Origin: Rhodospirillales bacterium
Lineage (GTDB): Bacteria; Pseudomonadota; Alphaproteobacteria; Rhodospirillales; WMHbin7
NCBI GenBank assembly: GCA_016214125.1
Contig: JACRPC010000021.1
Span: forward strand, 97,001-161,000
DNA: 64,000 nucleotides
Reading direction: 5' to 3'
The translations under genes and the position numbers were made by a program. The notes under the pieces are model-generated. The model ran no database searches. It was not told where the DNA came from and saw only the letters and a program-made list of their open reading frames with translations. Below, in pieces: positions 48,313-57,995 of this stretch. How positions within the stretch are numbered: position 1 is the stretch's first letter; the number at the start of each line of letters is the position of its first letter.

Positions 48313-49843
48313 TCGGCACGCTCGGGCGTTTGGCGAATTTGGCGCCGGCCCAGGCCGGCGGCGGCGGTGGGGCGGGTTCGACCTCGGGCGGTGGCGGGAA
48401 AAACTCCCCTTCCTCCTCGACCGGCCGATCGAGCACCAAGGGCGCGTCGGCGGTCTTGCGGGCGAACAGCCCTTTTAGGAACGTGCTCTTCGCCTGGGCG
48501 GGCGGCGGGACCATGTCGACCAGATCGAACGGCGCGTCTTCGGCCGGGGCTTGCGGCGGGGCGCCGGCAAGGTCGGCGGCCTTGGCGGCCATGGCTTCTT
48601 GGGCCTCGGCCTTCCGCCGCGCCGCGCGTCCCGGCTTTTTGGCCTGAGCCGGCGGTGGGGCCGGCGTGCCAGGCCGACGCCGCGCCACCCGCAACAGCCC
48701 GAGGACGACAAGCAAGAGGGCGGCGGGGAGCCCGTAGATGATCAGGGTGTCGAACTCGAACTCGTCTTCGACCTGCGTCCAGGCCAGCGCCGGCGCGCCG
48801 GCAACCGGCATGGTCTGGGGAATCAGGGTCGGCGCCACCGGCGGGCGCAAGGTCGACCAATAGATCAGGCCGTCCTTGACTTCGCCCGCCATCAGAACCG
48901 GCTGGGCGACTGCGGCGCCCTGGCGGCCGACCAGACTAAGCTCCGGTCCGACCAGCACCACCGGCCACAAGGCGCGGCCGCGATCGGGGCAGGTGCTTGC
49001 CATCAGGGTGGCGGCGTTCTTGAGCAGGGTCGGCATGGCGACGGGCGCCAGATCGGTTTGGGGGGCGACGGCCAGCAGGGATTGAGCCTTGCAAGGCGCA
49101 ACCCTTCCGTCGTCGTCGGCGCGGCCGACCGCGAAGACGTCGCCTTCGTCTTTGGGAAGCGTGCCGATCCAGGCCAAAAAGGACCGATCGGGCAGACCGA
49201 CCAGCAAGGTGGTCGGCACCGGCCGATTGCCTTCGGCCAACGGCACGCCCTTGTGCCAAAGCGCGATGCGCTCGACCTGGCGCTGGCCGGCCCCTTCTTC
49301 GGCGCGATCGGAAAAGAGGCGGCCACGACCCTCGGCACGGCCGTTCAGACAGCCGCCCTCATAGGTGAATCGATAACGCGACCAGGCGGCGTCGCGCTTG
49401 GCGGCATACCAGACCCAGCAGGTGCCGGCCTCGATCCAACGCGCCGCATCGTCCTCGCCCGGCGATTTTTCGGCGGCCCGCAAGAGGGCCTGCACGGCTT
49501 GGCTGCGATCCTCGGCGACGTAGGCAGGGGGGGCGGGCGGCGCCAGGGGCGTCAGCGCGCTGGGTTCGACCGCCGGTCGGGGCGCGCTTCGAATGGGCGC
49601 CTGATTCGAGGGCATCGGTGCGAGCGAGGGGGCTTTCGGGACATCGGCGCTTTTTTTGGCCGGGGATTTCGGCGGCGCGCTCTTTTCCGCCGTTGGCGGC
49701 TTGGCCGCCCCATCCCCCGTCGTCGCCCCTTCCTGGGCAAAGGCAACGAAAGGCAGCAGCAACGCCACCCCGAACCCCACCGCCTTCCACGCGTCCGATC
49801 GCACTCTGCCAACTCCCCGGAATGGTCTTTCCGCCCGGATCAA
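48272..49843 (-). CDS. Hypothetical exported protein with a C-terminal membrane segment (523 aa)
   Basis: A basic N-terminus and hydrophobic stretch (about 18-36, ending AFAQE) look like a signal peptide. The next 70 residues are Pro/Ala/Lys-rich and disordered. A middle domain (about 110-340, with several Cys, e.g. GTCWVWYAAKRDAAW) is followed by a membrane helix near 370-390 (IIYGLPAALLLVVLGLLRVA) and a long Pro/Ala-rich tail. This is a plausible single-pass protein with a periplasmic sensor-like domain. I do not recognise it. Its 3' end overlaps the hydrolase gene on the other strand by 41 bp. Confidence 0.6.
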   Translation of the reverse strand: MIRAERPFRGVGRVRSDAWKAVGFGVALLLPFVAFAQEGATTGDGAAKPPTAEKSAPPKSPAKKSADVPKAPSLAPMPSNQAPIRSAPRPAVEPSALTPLAPPAPPAYVAEDRSQAVQALLRAAEKSPGEDDAARWIEAGTCWVWYAAKRDAAWSRYRFTYEGGCLNGRAEGRGRLFSDRAEEGAGQRQVERIALWHKGVPLAEGNRPVPTTLLVGLPDRSFLAWIGTLPKDEGDVFAVGRADDDGRVAPCKAQSLLAVAPQTDLAPVAMPTLLKNAATLMASTCPDRGRALWPVVLVGPELSLVGRQGAAVAQPVLMAGEVKDGLIYWSTLRPPVAPTLIPQTMPVAGAPALAWTQVEDEFEFDTLIIYGLPAALLLVVLGLLRVARRRPGTPAPPPAQAKKPGRAARRKAEAQEAMAAKAADLAGAPPQAPAEDAPFDLVDMVPPPAQAKSTFLKGLFARKTADAPLVLDRPVEEEGEFFPPPPEVEPAPPPPPAWAGAKFAKRPSVPISRVPGASSEEPR

Positions 49844-49884
49844 GCCGTTCCGGGACCGCCATTTGCCGATGGTAGGAAACCAGA

Positions 49885-50085
49885 CTATTTGGCCGGCTTC
49901 AAGGCGTGTTGGCGTACGATGAGATCAAGCATGCCGAAGATCGAGGTCCCCGAATAGAAATGCTCCATCAAGGAACGGGCCTCGACGCCCAGTTCGCGGG
50001 TGGTCAGCCCCAGGCGGTCGATCAGTTTGGTATCCAGATCACCCTGCCAGTGGGTGAAGTCGGGATCGATCAGCGGATAGGCCAT
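49885..50085 (-). CDS. Small hypothetical protein (66 aa)
   Basis: The start ATG 50085 has GGAGG five bases upstream. The protein (MAYPLIDPDFTHWQGDLDTK and the helical LTTRELGVEARSLMEHFYSG) has no signal peptide or membrane helix. It lies 42 bp upstream of the exported hypothetical gene in the same direction. I do not recognise it; coding potential rests on the good ribosome-binding site and high-GC codon pattern. Confidence 0.5.
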   Translation of the reverse strand: MAYPLIDPDFTHWQGDLDTKLIDRLGLTTRELGVEARSLMEHFYSGTSIFGMLDLIVRQHALKPAK

Positions 50086-50210
50086 GTATGCCTCCATTGC
50101 CGGTCGGATTTGTGGGCTTGGTCGCGGGCCCCTTCGTGGTTTCCGCCGGGTTCACGAGCTTCAGGATAACAGGGTGTTGGGAAAGAAAAGGTAAACATGG
50201 CGGCTCTGGG

Positions 50211-50771
50211 CTAGCTCGGTTCGCCAAAGACGCCGCCATCCGGCATCTGATAGGGCAGGATCGCCAGGGTCAGGCCGGCGATCAGCTCGGAAAAGGCCGG
50301 CGAATCGGCCGAGGTCACGCCCTCCATGACCGCCATGGCCTCGGAAAGGGGTGTCTCGCGCTGGCAGAAGATGCCGAAGACGCGCGTGGTTCCGCCCTCG
50401 GCGGGACGCAAGGCGACACCATCGGGATTCTCGCAGGCCTTGCGGGCCAGGGTGAACGGGTCGGGATTGAAGAGATAGACCAGGCGATAGATTTCCTGGC
50501 TCGTCGCCGGGCGGGGGACGAATTGGGTGCGCGGTCCGGCATGGGCGTCCTTCATGGCGCGGGTGGTGGCCGCGGCCAGGGCCTCGGGCGACCCGGCAAA
50601 GGGATTGCCTTTGAGCGTCACCTCGACCTTGCCGTCGCGCGCCGCATAGGCGAAGTGGGAGGGAATAAGCACATTGCTGTGAATGTGCTCGGAACTGATC
50701 ATGGGCTGGGGCGCACAGGCGGACAACAAGGCGACCAAGGCCAGACCGGTGCAAGGCATGGGGTTGCGCAT
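50211..50771 (-). CDS. Lipoprotein of unknown function (186 aa)
   Basis: The N-terminus MRNPMPCTGLALVALLSACA ends in the lipobox LSAC, so the mature protein is lipidated on Cys19. The mature domain is a mixed alpha/beta fold with HFAYAARDGKVEVTLKGNPF and PTRTQF-like segments, and has two more cysteines that may pair. ATG 50771 is preferred over ATG 50780 because AGGAT lies seven bases upstream. The family is unknown to me. It lies 66 bp before the convergent end of... no partner is evident; parE is upstream on the same strand. Confidence 0.7.
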   Translation of the reverse strand: MRNPMPCTGLALVALLSACAPQPMISSEHIHSNVLIPSHFAYAARDGKVEVTLKGNPFAGSPEALAAATTRAMKDAHAGPRTQFVPRPATSQEIYRLVYLFNPDPFTLARKACENPDGVALRPAEGGTTRVFGIFCQRETPLSEAMAVMEGVTSADSPAFSELIAGLTLAILPYQMPDGGVFGEPS

Positions 50772-50836
50772 GGTTGACATCCTATCCTGCGATGATGGCG
50801 AAACCGCGCCCAATATATGGCATCGCGGCCATCGTT

Positions 50837-52825
50837 TCACACGTCCAGATCGCCGGCGAATTTGGCGCGCTCCTGGATGAACTGGAAGCGCAGTTCCGGC
50901 TTTTTGCCCATCAGGGTCTCGACCATGCGCGCCGCTTCGCGCGCTTCTTCCTGGTCCTCCTCGCTCCGGCCATGCGCCAGACGCACCCGCAAAAGCGTCC
51001 GCCCCTTGGGGTCCATGGTGGTTTCCTTGAGCTGGGCGGGCGGCATCTCGCCCAGGCCCTTGAAGCGGCTGATCTCCACCTTGCCTCGTCCGGCGAAGGG
51101 GCCGGCCAGCAGTTCTTCCTTGTGGGCCTCGTCGCGGGCATAGACGACCTGCTTGCCCTGGGTCAGGCGGTAGAGCGGCGGCATGGCCAGGAACAGATGG
51201 CCGCGTTCGATCAGGGCCGGCATTTCCTGGTAGAAGAAGGTCATCAACAGCGAGGCGATATGGGCGCCGTCGACATCGGCGTCGGTCATGATGATGATCT
51301 TCTCGTAGCGCAGCTTCTCGTCGTCATAGGATTCGCGGCTGCCCGAACCCAGGGCCTCGATCAGATCCTTGAGTTCCTGGTTGCCCGACAGCTTTTCGGC
51401 CGAGGCGCTGGCGACGTTCAAGATCTTGCCGCGCAGGGGCAGCACCGCCTGGGTCTCGCGGTCGCGGCCCTGCTTGGCCGAGCCGCCGGCCGAATCGCCC
51501 TCGACGATGAACAGCTCGGTGCCCTGGGCGATGGTGCGCGCGCAATCGGCCAGCTTGCCGGGCAGGCGCAGACGCCTTGTCGCGGACTGGCGCTTGGTCT
51601 CTTTGGCCAGGCGCTTGCGTTGGCGGTCCTCGGCGCGTTCGATCACCCGCTCCAGCAGCATCTTGGCCGATTGCGGATCGGCGGAAAGCCAGTGATCGAA
51701 ATGATCCTTGACGGCGGTTTCCACCAAGCGGGCCGCTTCGGGCGAGGCCAGCCGCTCCTTGGTCTGGCCCTGGAATTGGGGATCGCGGATGAACAGCGAC
51801 AGCACGGCGGCGGCGCCGCCGATCACATCCTCGGCCAGGATCTGGGCCGCCTTGCGGTTGCCGACCCGCTCGCCATGCGCCTTGAGGCCGCGCGCCAGCG
51901 CGCCGCGCAAGCCCTGCTCGTGGGTGCCGCCCTCCGGGGTCGGTACGGTGTTGCAATAGGTGTTGAGGAAGCCTTCCTCGTCGCGCGGCCAGGCCACCGC
52001 CCACTCCACTTGGCCCATATCCTCGGCCAGCGCCGCCGTGCCGGCGAAAAGGGCGGGCGCGATCAGGCCCTTGCCGGCCAGCGCGCCATCCAGGAAATCC
52101 TTCAAGCCGCCGGGGAAGTGCAGAACCTCCTGGGCCGGGGTGGCGTCGCCCTCGCGGATCAGCGATGGCTCGCAACGCCAGCGGATTTCGATGCCGCGAA
52201 ACAGATAGGCCTTCGAGCGCGCCATCCGGTAAAGGGTGGCGGGACGGAAATGGGCGCGGTGCCCGAAGATGTCGGGATCGGGATGGAAGCGCACGCAGGT
52301 GCCGCGCCGGTTCGACACCGGCCCGATCTTCTTCAGCGGCCCCTTGGCGTGGCCGCGCGAAAAGTTTTGCGCCCAGAGAATCTTGTCGCGCGCCACCTCG
52401 ACCTCAAGCACGTCGGAGAGCGCGTTGACCACCGAAACGCCGACACCATGCAGCCCGCCCGAGACCTTATAGGCGTCGCCGCCGAACTTGCCGCCGGAAT
52501 GGAGCGTGGTCAGGATCACTTCCAGGGCGGATTTCTTGGGGAACTTCGGATGCGGATCGATGGGAATGCCGCGCCCATTGTCGCGCACGGTGACGAAGCC
52601 GTCGGCCATCAGCTCCAACTCGATCCAGCTCGCATGGCCGGCCAAGGCCTCGTCCATGGCGTTGTCGAGCACCTCGGCCACCAGATGGTGAAGCGCCCGT
52701 TCGTCGGTGCCGCCGATATACATGCCGGGCCGCCGCCGGACGGGCTCCAGCCCCTCCAGAACCTCGATGTCCTTGGCGGTGTAGCCGGCGCTTTGCGGCG
52801 CCAGGCGTTGGAACAGGTCGTTCAT
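50837..52825 (-). CDS. parE: DNA topoisomerase IV subunit B, ParE
   Basis: A 662-residue GHKL ATPase subunit. It has the N-terminal ATP site (VLDNAMDEALAG; VRDNGRGIPIDPHP; GGLHGVGVSVVNAL), the transducer region and the Toprim domain with EGDSAGGSAKQGRDRETQAV and the metal motif MTDADVDGAHIASLLMTFFY. Length and the GVGVSVVNALS form fit ParE rather than GyrB, which is longer with a DNA-binding insertion. Together with ParC (not in this window) it decatenates daughter chromosomes. Start ATG 52825 matches MNDLFQRLAPQS; the longer frame has no support. Confidence 0.93.
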   Translation of the reverse strand: MNDLFQRLAPQSAGYTAKDIEVLEGLEPVRRRPGMYIGGTDERALHHLVAEVLDNAMDEALAGHASWIELELMADGFVTVRDNGRGIPIDPHPKFPKKSALEVILTTLHSGGKFGGDAYKVSGGLHGVGVSVVNALSDVLEVEVARDKILWAQNFSRGHAKGPLKKIGPVSNRRGTCVRFHPDPDIFGHRAHFRPATLYRMARSKAYLFRGIEIRWRCEPSLIREGDATPAQEVLHFPGGLKDFLDGALAGKGLIAPALFAGTAALAEDMGQVEWAVAWPRDEEGFLNTYCNTVPTPEGGTHEQGLRGALARGLKAHGERVGNRKAAQILAEDVIGGAAAVLSLFIRDPQFQGQTKERLASPEAARLVETAVKDHFDHWLSADPQSAKMLLERVIERAEDRQRKRLAKETKRQSATRRLRLPGKLADCARTIAQGTELFIVEGDSAGGSAKQGRDRETQAVLPLRGKILNVASASAEKLSGNQELKDLIEALGSGSRESYDDEKLRYEKIIIMTDADVDGAHIASLLMTFFYQEMPALIERGHLFLAMPPLYRLTQGKQVVYARDEAHKEELLAGPFAGRGKVEISRFKGLGEMPPAQLKETTMDPKGRTLLRVRLAHGRSEEDQEEAREAARMVETLMGKKPELRFQFIQERAKFAGDLDV

Positions 52826-52913
52826 GGCCGGCATTATAGGTATCGACGTCGACGATGCAAGGTATATGCTGTAGGTGAAAAATATTATTCCACAACATCT
52901 AGTGGAGAGGGGC

Positions 52914-53324
52914 ATGACCGCGACCGAACCGACGAAATTGCCGCACTGCGGCATGGCGTATTGCGATTTGGCGATCCGCACCATCGCCATGCCGGCCGAC
53001 GCCAATCCCTTCGGTCACATTTTCGGCGGCTGGCTGATGTCGCAGATGGATTTGGCGGGGGGCACCACGGCCTCCTTCCGCGCCAAGGGGCGCTGCGCCA
53101 CGGTGGCGGTCGAGGCGATGAAGTTCCACAAGCCGGTCTTCATCGGCGACGAGGTCACCTGCTACACCGAGATCGTCCGGGTGGGACGAACCTCGATCAC
53201 GGTTCGCATCGAGGCCTGGGTTCGGCGCAAGGTGGGCGGCACGTCCGACCGGGTGACGGAAGGGCTGTTCAGCTTCGTTGCCGTCGACGATTCCGGTCAG
53301 CCGCGCCCGGTGCCCTCAGAGTAA
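52914..53324 (+). CDS. Acyl-CoA thioesterase, YciA-type hotdog-fold
   Basis: A 136-residue single hotdog domain. ANPFGHIFGGWLMSQMDLAG is the conserved active-site region with the catalytic Asp, followed by VAVEAMKFHKPVFIGDEVTC. It hydrolyses acyl-CoA thioesters, probably short to medium chain. GGAGAGGGG precedes the start. It is divergent from parE and its 3' end overlaps the ATP12 gene by nine bases. Confidence 0.9.
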   Translation: MTATEPTKLPHCGMAYCDLAIRTIAMPADANPFGHIFGGWLMSQMDLAGGTTASFRAKGRCATVAVEAMKFHKPVFIGDEVTCYTEIVRVGRTSITVRIEAWVRRKVGGTSDRVTEGLFSFVAVDDSGQPRPVPSE

Positions 53325-54020
53325 AGCCAGGAACCGGGCGGCGGCTCGGATTTCCTCGGCCAGCGCCACCAGCCGCGTCGTCGCCTCGTCGTCCTCGCCC
53401 CATTGTTCGCGTTGGTAGGTTTCGTCGAGCTGGGCGGCGGCGATGGCCGCCTCGGCCTCGATCATTCCTTCGATCAGCGCCAGAGCCAGGATCAGCGAGC
53501 CCGAGGCGGCGGTGACGCTGGCAAGAGCCGCCATCCGATTGGGATCGAGCGCCTCCAGCCGCTTGGCCAAAGCCGAAAGCGAATCGGCCGGCTGGTCGAT
53601 CGGCACGATTCCCGTGCTGACCCGAAGCGGCGCGTCGAGCACCAGCGCCGCCCAGTCAAGCACGGGCTGCCAGTGCGCGGTTTGGCGGTGCGCCAATTCG
53701 GCCGGTGCGTCGGCCCGGTAGCACAAGAGATCGGTCTCGGCAAAGCGGATCAGCGTGTCGCGGATCGCTTTGGTCTCGCCTTGCATCCGGTCCTGGGCGG
53801 TGAAGGCCAGTTGGGTGAGCGGCATGGTCTCGGGCCGGATGCGCTCGGCCTGCGCCTCCCATTCGGCGGCAATCGCCTGGGCCAGATTACGGCCGGCAAT
53901 GCGAAAGGGCCGGCCGGTGGGCGTGCGCACCGGCTTGCCGTCGAGGAGAAGGGCGATGCCCCCCTTCTCCTCTTCGGTCGCCACCACCTTATAAAATCGG
54001 CGCCGAGGCTTGCCGCTCAC
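53316..54020 (-). CDS. ATP12-family F1-ATPase assembly chaperone
   Basis: A 234-residue alphaproteobacterial homologue of the mitochondrial F1-alpha chaperone. Landmarks are RFYKVVATEEEKGGIALLLD, PVRTPTGRPFRI, LAQAIAAEWEAQAERIRPET, and DLLCYRADAPAELAHRQTAH. It begins at GTG 54020, overlapping the AsmA stop (GTGA), which rejects the longer frame to 54593. It helps assemble the F1 part of ATP synthase in the cytoplasm. Confidence 0.88.
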   Translation of the reverse strand: MSGKPRRRFYKVVATEEEKGGIALLLDGKPVRTPTGRPFRIAGRNLAQAIAAEWEAQAERIRPETMPLTQLAFTAQDRMQGETKAIRDTLIRFAETDLLCYRADAPAELAHRQTAHWQPVLDWAALVLDAPLRVSTGIVPIDQPADSLSALAKRLEALDPNRMAALASVTAASGSLILALALIEGMIEAEAAIAAAQLDETYQREQWGEDDEATTRLVALAEEIRAAARFLALL

Positions 54021-56344
54021 TTGCCGAAGATCTTGCCCAGGGTGCCGCCGATCGCCCCGCCGACACCGCCTTGCTCTTTCGCCGCCGGTGCCGGTGCCGT
54101 GCCTGACTTGGCGGCCGGTGCCGGTTGGGCGGTTTTCGCCGGCGCCTTGCCCAAGGCGGTCAGGCAAGGGGTTTTGTCGTCGGTCGCCTTGTCGAGCGCC
54201 GCCCCGGCCAGCAGCGAGACGCCGCCGGTGGCGATCGCCGAGCCCACCGAAAGCGCCTTCTTGGCCGCCTCGATCTCGTCGACGCCCACCTTGGGCTCGG
54301 CCAGGGTGCCGCGCACGCGCACCAGGCTGGCCAGATTGCCCATGCCGACCCCCAGCCCTTCCTTGACCGTCGGTTTGACGCCGACATCGAGATCCTCGGT
54401 CTTCAGGTTGACGGTGCCGTTGGCGACCACGTTGAGCCGGGCGGTTTCCACCGCGATGCTCTTGTTGATGGTCGCTAGGCCGTCCTTGATCGGCACCTTG
54501 ACGACGCCGCAGGAAATGGGCGTGTGGTCTTCCTTCTTCGCCATCGGATTGAGCGTGCCGATGAGCTGGGTCAGGATATCGCCGCCGCCCCAATTGATAA
54601 CGGTGTTGTTGACGCGGCCCTCGCCCATCTCGATCAGGGCGTCGCCGTTCAAGCCGGCCATCAGGGCGCGCACCGATCCGCCCTGGCCGCGCAACGACAC
54701 CGCCAGATCGGTCTTGCCGCCCGAGAAGGTTTCGGCCTGACCCATCTCCTTCAAGAGCTGGCCGATCACCACGCCCTTGCCGTCGATCTGGGCGTTCAGG
54801 GCCGCGCTCTTGCCCGACGAGCCGTCAAGATTGATCTTGGCCGCGACATCGCCGCCGCCCAGCTTGGCCTGTACGGGCGAAAGATCGAGCTTGCCGCCGG
54901 CCAGCACGAGCTTCACCAGAACGCCGTCGATGCCGATCTTGTTGGGCAGCACCAGACGATCGATCTTGGCTTCAAGATCAGCCTCGGCCGCCTTCAAACC
55001 GTCAAGCGGCAAAGGATCGTCGGGAAAAACCTTGCCGTCGCCCTTTTTGGCCGGGCTGGCGGGCTGGGCCGGTGCCGCTGCCTTCTTGTCGGCGGCGGGC
55101 TGCGGCAACAGTTCGGAAAGATCGACCATGGTCGAGGCAAGTTTGGCGCTTACCTTGGGCTTGTCGCCCAGCTTGGCCTGGGCCGAGCCGGTCAAATTCG
55201 TCTTGCCGGCGGCCAGCTTGAGATCGCTCACCGCATAGCCGCCCTCGATGTCGGCCACCTTGGCCGACAGGGTGGTGGGCGGAATCTTCGGCAGTTCGGC
55301 CTTGGCCAATTGCGCCAGGGCGGAAAGGTCCTTGGCCTCCAGCCCGATCTCGAGCGCGATGCCCTTTTGCTTCAAAGCATCCTTGATAGCGCCCTTGGCG
55401 GTGACGCGCACGGTCTCGGACTTGCCCAGGCTGGCGTCGAGATCGGAGACGCTGATCGCCTGGGCGGGCGAGCCCATCACCTTGAGCGCCACCCTCATCG
55501 GCCCCAAAGCGGGGATGGTCTGGTCGGCCAATTTGGCCAGATCGGCAACCTCGCCGGCCTCGACGGTGATCTTGAGATCGAGCCCGGCGCCTTCCATCGG
55601 CTTGGCGATGGTGCCGTCGACGCCCACCGTGGCGCCGCCCGCCTTCAAGGCCAGCTTCACCGGATAGGGCTTGGACCCGGAAAGCAGCACCGACGGCGCG
55701 CCCACCTGACCGGCGAGCGCCAGAGCCTTCTTGTCGAAGACGGCGGCCAGATCGATGTCGAGCGGGCTGTCCATGTTCTTGCCCTTGATCGACAGATGGT
55801 CGAGCGCCAGGGTGGTGGTCTTTTTTGCCACCCCGTCCTTGTAGGTGAACAGCGCCTTCTCGATCCGCACCTCCTCGACGGCGATCGGCGGCAGGCCGCC
55901 CGAACCGCTCTTGGCGTCCTTCTTCTCGGGCTCCTTCTTTTCGTCTTTCTTGACGTCGAAGACGAAGTTGCCTTGGCCCTTGGCGTCGGTCTCGATCAGG
56001 ATGTCGGGCTCGATCAGCACGATGCGCTTGACGTGAACGCCGCCCGACAAGAGCGCCAGCAGACCCACCTCGGCCTCGAAGCGCTTGAGCTTCACCATCT
56101 CCGGGCGCGAGCCCCAGGCGGCGTTGGCGAAACTCACGCCTTCCACCACCACGGCCGGCGAGAAGGAAATTTTGAGATCGAGATTCCCGGAAATCACCAG
56201 ATCGCGCCCGGTGGCGGCCTTGGCCTGTTCGGCGATCATCGGCTTGTATTTGTTGAGATCGATCGATTTCAGCGCCACGACGCCGCCGATCACGACGAGG
56301 ACGAGCACGCCGCCCGCGATGCCGGCGATTTTTCCGATCTTCAT
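54017..56344 (-). CDS. AsmA-family protein
   Basis: A 775-residue inner-membrane-anchored periplasmic protein: one N-terminal helix (residues 5-25, IAGIAGGVLVLVVIGGVVAL), then the AsmA repeat fold (SIDLNKYKPMIAEQAKAATG; RDLVISGNLDLKISFSPAVV) and a C-terminal AsmA_2 domain (about 480-720). The family takes part in phospholipid transport and outer-membrane homeostasis. The extreme C-terminus is an Ala/Pro-rich tail ending GGAIGGTLGKIFGK. The gene is followed directly by ATP12 with a GTGA overlap. Confidence 0.88.
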   Translation of the reverse strand: MKIGKIAGIAGGVLVLVVIGGVVALKSIDLNKYKPMIAEQAKAATGRDLVISGNLDLKISFSPAVVVEGVSFANAAWGSRPEMVKLKRFEAEVGLLALLSGGVHVKRIVLIEPDILIETDAKGQGNFVFDVKKDEKKEPEKKDAKSGSGGLPPIAVEEVRIEKALFTYKDGVAKKTTTLALDHLSIKGKNMDSPLDIDLAAVFDKKALALAGQVGAPSVLLSGSKPYPVKLALKAGGATVGVDGTIAKPMEGAGLDLKITVEAGEVADLAKLADQTIPALGPMRVALKVMGSPAQAISVSDLDASLGKSETVRVTAKGAIKDALKQKGIALEIGLEAKDLSALAQLAKAELPKIPPTTLSAKVADIEGGYAVSDLKLAAGKTNLTGSAQAKLGDKPKVSAKLASTMVDLSELLPQPAADKKAAAPAQPASPAKKGDGKVFPDDPLPLDGLKAAEADLEAKIDRLVLPNKIGIDGVLVKLVLAGGKLDLSPVQAKLGGGDVAAKINLDGSSGKSAALNAQIDGKGVVIGQLLKEMGQAETFSGGKTDLAVSLRGQGGSVRALMAGLNGDALIEMGEGRVNNTVINWGGGDILTQLIGTLNPMAKKEDHTPISCGVVKVPIKDGLATINKSIAVETARLNVVANGTVNLKTEDLDVGVKPTVKEGLGVGMGNLASLVRVRGTLAEPKVGVDEIEAAKKALSVGSAIATGGVSLLAGAALDKATDDKTPCLTALGKAPAKTAQPAPAAKSGTAPAPAAKEQGGVGGAIGGTLGKIFGK

Positions 56345-56359
56345 GAAGGCCCCCTGGAA

Positions 56360-57031
56360 TTAGAGAAGCGAGACGATGGGTGGAAGTTCGCGAAAGTGAT
56401 CGATCACCAGATAAGCGCCCGTCTGACGAAGTTCAACCACTTCGTGATAGCCCCAGCCGACGCCGATGCCGATGGCGCCGGCGCGCACCGCCATCTTCAT
56501 GTCGTAGGTGGTGTCGCCGATCATCACCGTGCGCTCGGGTCGCACCTTGGCCTCGCGGATGGCGCGCAGCAGCATGTCGGGATGGGGCTTGCCCGGCCCG
56601 GTATCGGCGGTCTGCAGGGTCATGAAATGGTCGTTGAGGCCGTGGCGGTCGAGCACCGCATCGAGGCCGCGCCGTGATTTGCCGGTCGCAATGCCCAAGA
56701 GCACGTTCTGCTCGGCCAGCCGCTTCAGGGCTTCGAGGACGCCGGGAAAAAGCGGTTCCTCGTGCCGGGGCTGCTGGCGCCGGGCGACGAAGATTTCCTT
56801 GTACATCTCGGCCACGCGGCGGTGTTCCTCGGGGCGGGTGCCGGGCATGAGCTGGCCGATAGCCTCGGGGAGCGACAGACCGATCACCCGGCGGATCGCC
56901 TCGGGCTTGGGAATGGGCAGACCGAAATGGCGCCAGGCCTCGGTCACCGCGGCGACGATGTTGTGCTGGCTGTCGATCAGCGTGCCGTCGACATCGAAGA
57001 CGGCAAGCAGCGGACCCGGACCCGAAGCCAT
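56360..57031 (-). CDS. HAD-superfamily phosphatase (phosphoglycolate phosphatase-like)
   Basis: A 223-residue HAD phosphatase. Motif I is FDVDGTLIDS, motif II GIATGKSRRG, motif III uses Lys in GPGKPHPDML and motif IV is IGDTTYDMKMA. The helical cap (about 20-85) fits subclass IA, including phosphoglycolate phosphatase and nucleotidases. The start at 57031 is chosen because the longer frame lacks a ribosome-binding site. It ends 15 bp upstream of the AsmA start, in the same direction. Confidence 0.88.
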   Translation of the reverse strand: MASGPGPLLAVFDVDGTLIDSQHNIVAAVTEAWRHFGLPIPKPEAIRRVIGLSLPEAIGQLMPGTRPEEHRRVAEMYKEIFVARRQQPRHEEPLFPGVLEALKRLAEQNVLLGIATGKSRRGLDAVLDRHGLNDHFMTLQTADTGPGKPHPDMLLRAIREAKVRPERTVMIGDTTYDMKMAVRAGAIGIGVGWGYHEVVELRQTGAYLVIDHFRELPPIVSLL

Positions 57032-57107
57032 GACCCCTCCCAAGTGGAGGGTTATTCTAGAACGGCTCTGGAAAGAGTCCAATCCCAGGATTCGCCGCTT
57101 GCCGGAC

Positions 57108-57989
57108 CTACAGGGGTTCCCCTCGGGGGCCGCCGAACAATTTGGCGAAATCGCGCCAGGTGGCGATGTCGGCCCGCCAATAGCCAAGGAAGGGGATGGC
57201 GCCGGCAAAGTGCAGGAAATAGGAATTGACGAAGGCCGATTGCACGCACAGATGGACCAGCGAATCCCAGCCGCGATCGTGTTCGTCGTGGCAAAGCAGG
57301 AAGGGATAGTGGGCGCACATTTCCTCGAACCAGAGGCGGTTGAAGCGCCGGTCGAGCGCGTGGAGCCAGCCCTCGGCCAGGATGGCGTGCGCCAGATGGG
57401 GCTGTTCGTACTGGTTCAGGGGATCGGGCTTGCCGAAGGTCTCCCGGTAAAGCCTTTGGAAGAGGTCGCGGTGATGGGCGGGCGCCAGCGCCAGCACGCC
57501 GGTGTTGACGAAATCGCCGGGGTCGCCCAGCCCATAGGCGGCGTAATAGTCGGACGCGTTGGGCGGCTTGGCGCCGGTGCGGAATTCCAGCGCCTCGACC
57601 ATGTCGGGCACACCCGGCGCCAGCGAAAGGGCGCTGGCCAAGGGCCGCGAGGCGTCGCGGGCCACGGCGCCGATCTTGTCGGGGGCCGCGCCGCCAAGAA
57701 GATCGGGGGCCTTGTCGACATTGATGACGATGTCGGCGTCAAGCCAGATCACCCGTTCATAACGCCCCGCCAGCTCGGGCTCCAGGATCAGCAGCTTCTG
57801 CCAGGCCGGCGAGCGCGCCTGGGCCGCAGCCGATCGGTCGAGCGGTTCGGTGATCGCCAGCAGGGCATGGCCGTGGCGGTCGGCATAGGCCTGCCAAGTC
57901 GGGCGGACGCGCTCGAAAACCGCATGATGCTTCTCGCCCACCGCCAGGGTGACGAGCGCGGCCTTGCGTTCCGACGGTGAGGCGTTCAT
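57108..57989 (-). CDS. GT-A-type glycosyltransferase, DxD-containing
   Basis: A 293-residue protein that starts ERKAALVTLAVGEKHHAVFE and has the metal-binding DxD motif in VIWLDADIVINV (about residue 84). Further segments DFVNTGVLALAPAHHRDLFQ and HAILAEGWLHALDRRFNRLW fit a galactosyltransferase/DUF273-like family. The acceptor cannot be predicted; no surface-polysaccharide genes are near. It has no signal peptide or membrane helix. Confidence 0.7.
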   Translation of the reverse strand: MNASPSERKAALVTLAVGEKHHAVFERVRPTWQAYADRHGHALLAITEPLDRSAAAQARSPAWQKLLILEPELAGRYERVIWLDADIVINVDKAPDLLGGAAPDKIGAVARDASRPLASALSLAPGVPDMVEALEFRTGAKPPNASDYYAAYGLGDPGDFVNTGVLALAPAHHRDLFQRLYRETFGKPDPLNQYEQPHLAHAILAEGWLHALDRRFNRLWFEEMCAHYPFLLCHDEHDRGWDSLVHLCVQSAFVNSYFLHFAGAIPFLGYWRADIATWRDFAKLFGGPRGEPL

Positions 57990-57995
57990 CGCCGC

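Noticed and set aside
54524-56677. 717-codon open frame on the plus strand
   Set aside because: It is antisense to the AsmA gene. The predicted protein is Gly/His/Leu-rich without motifs.
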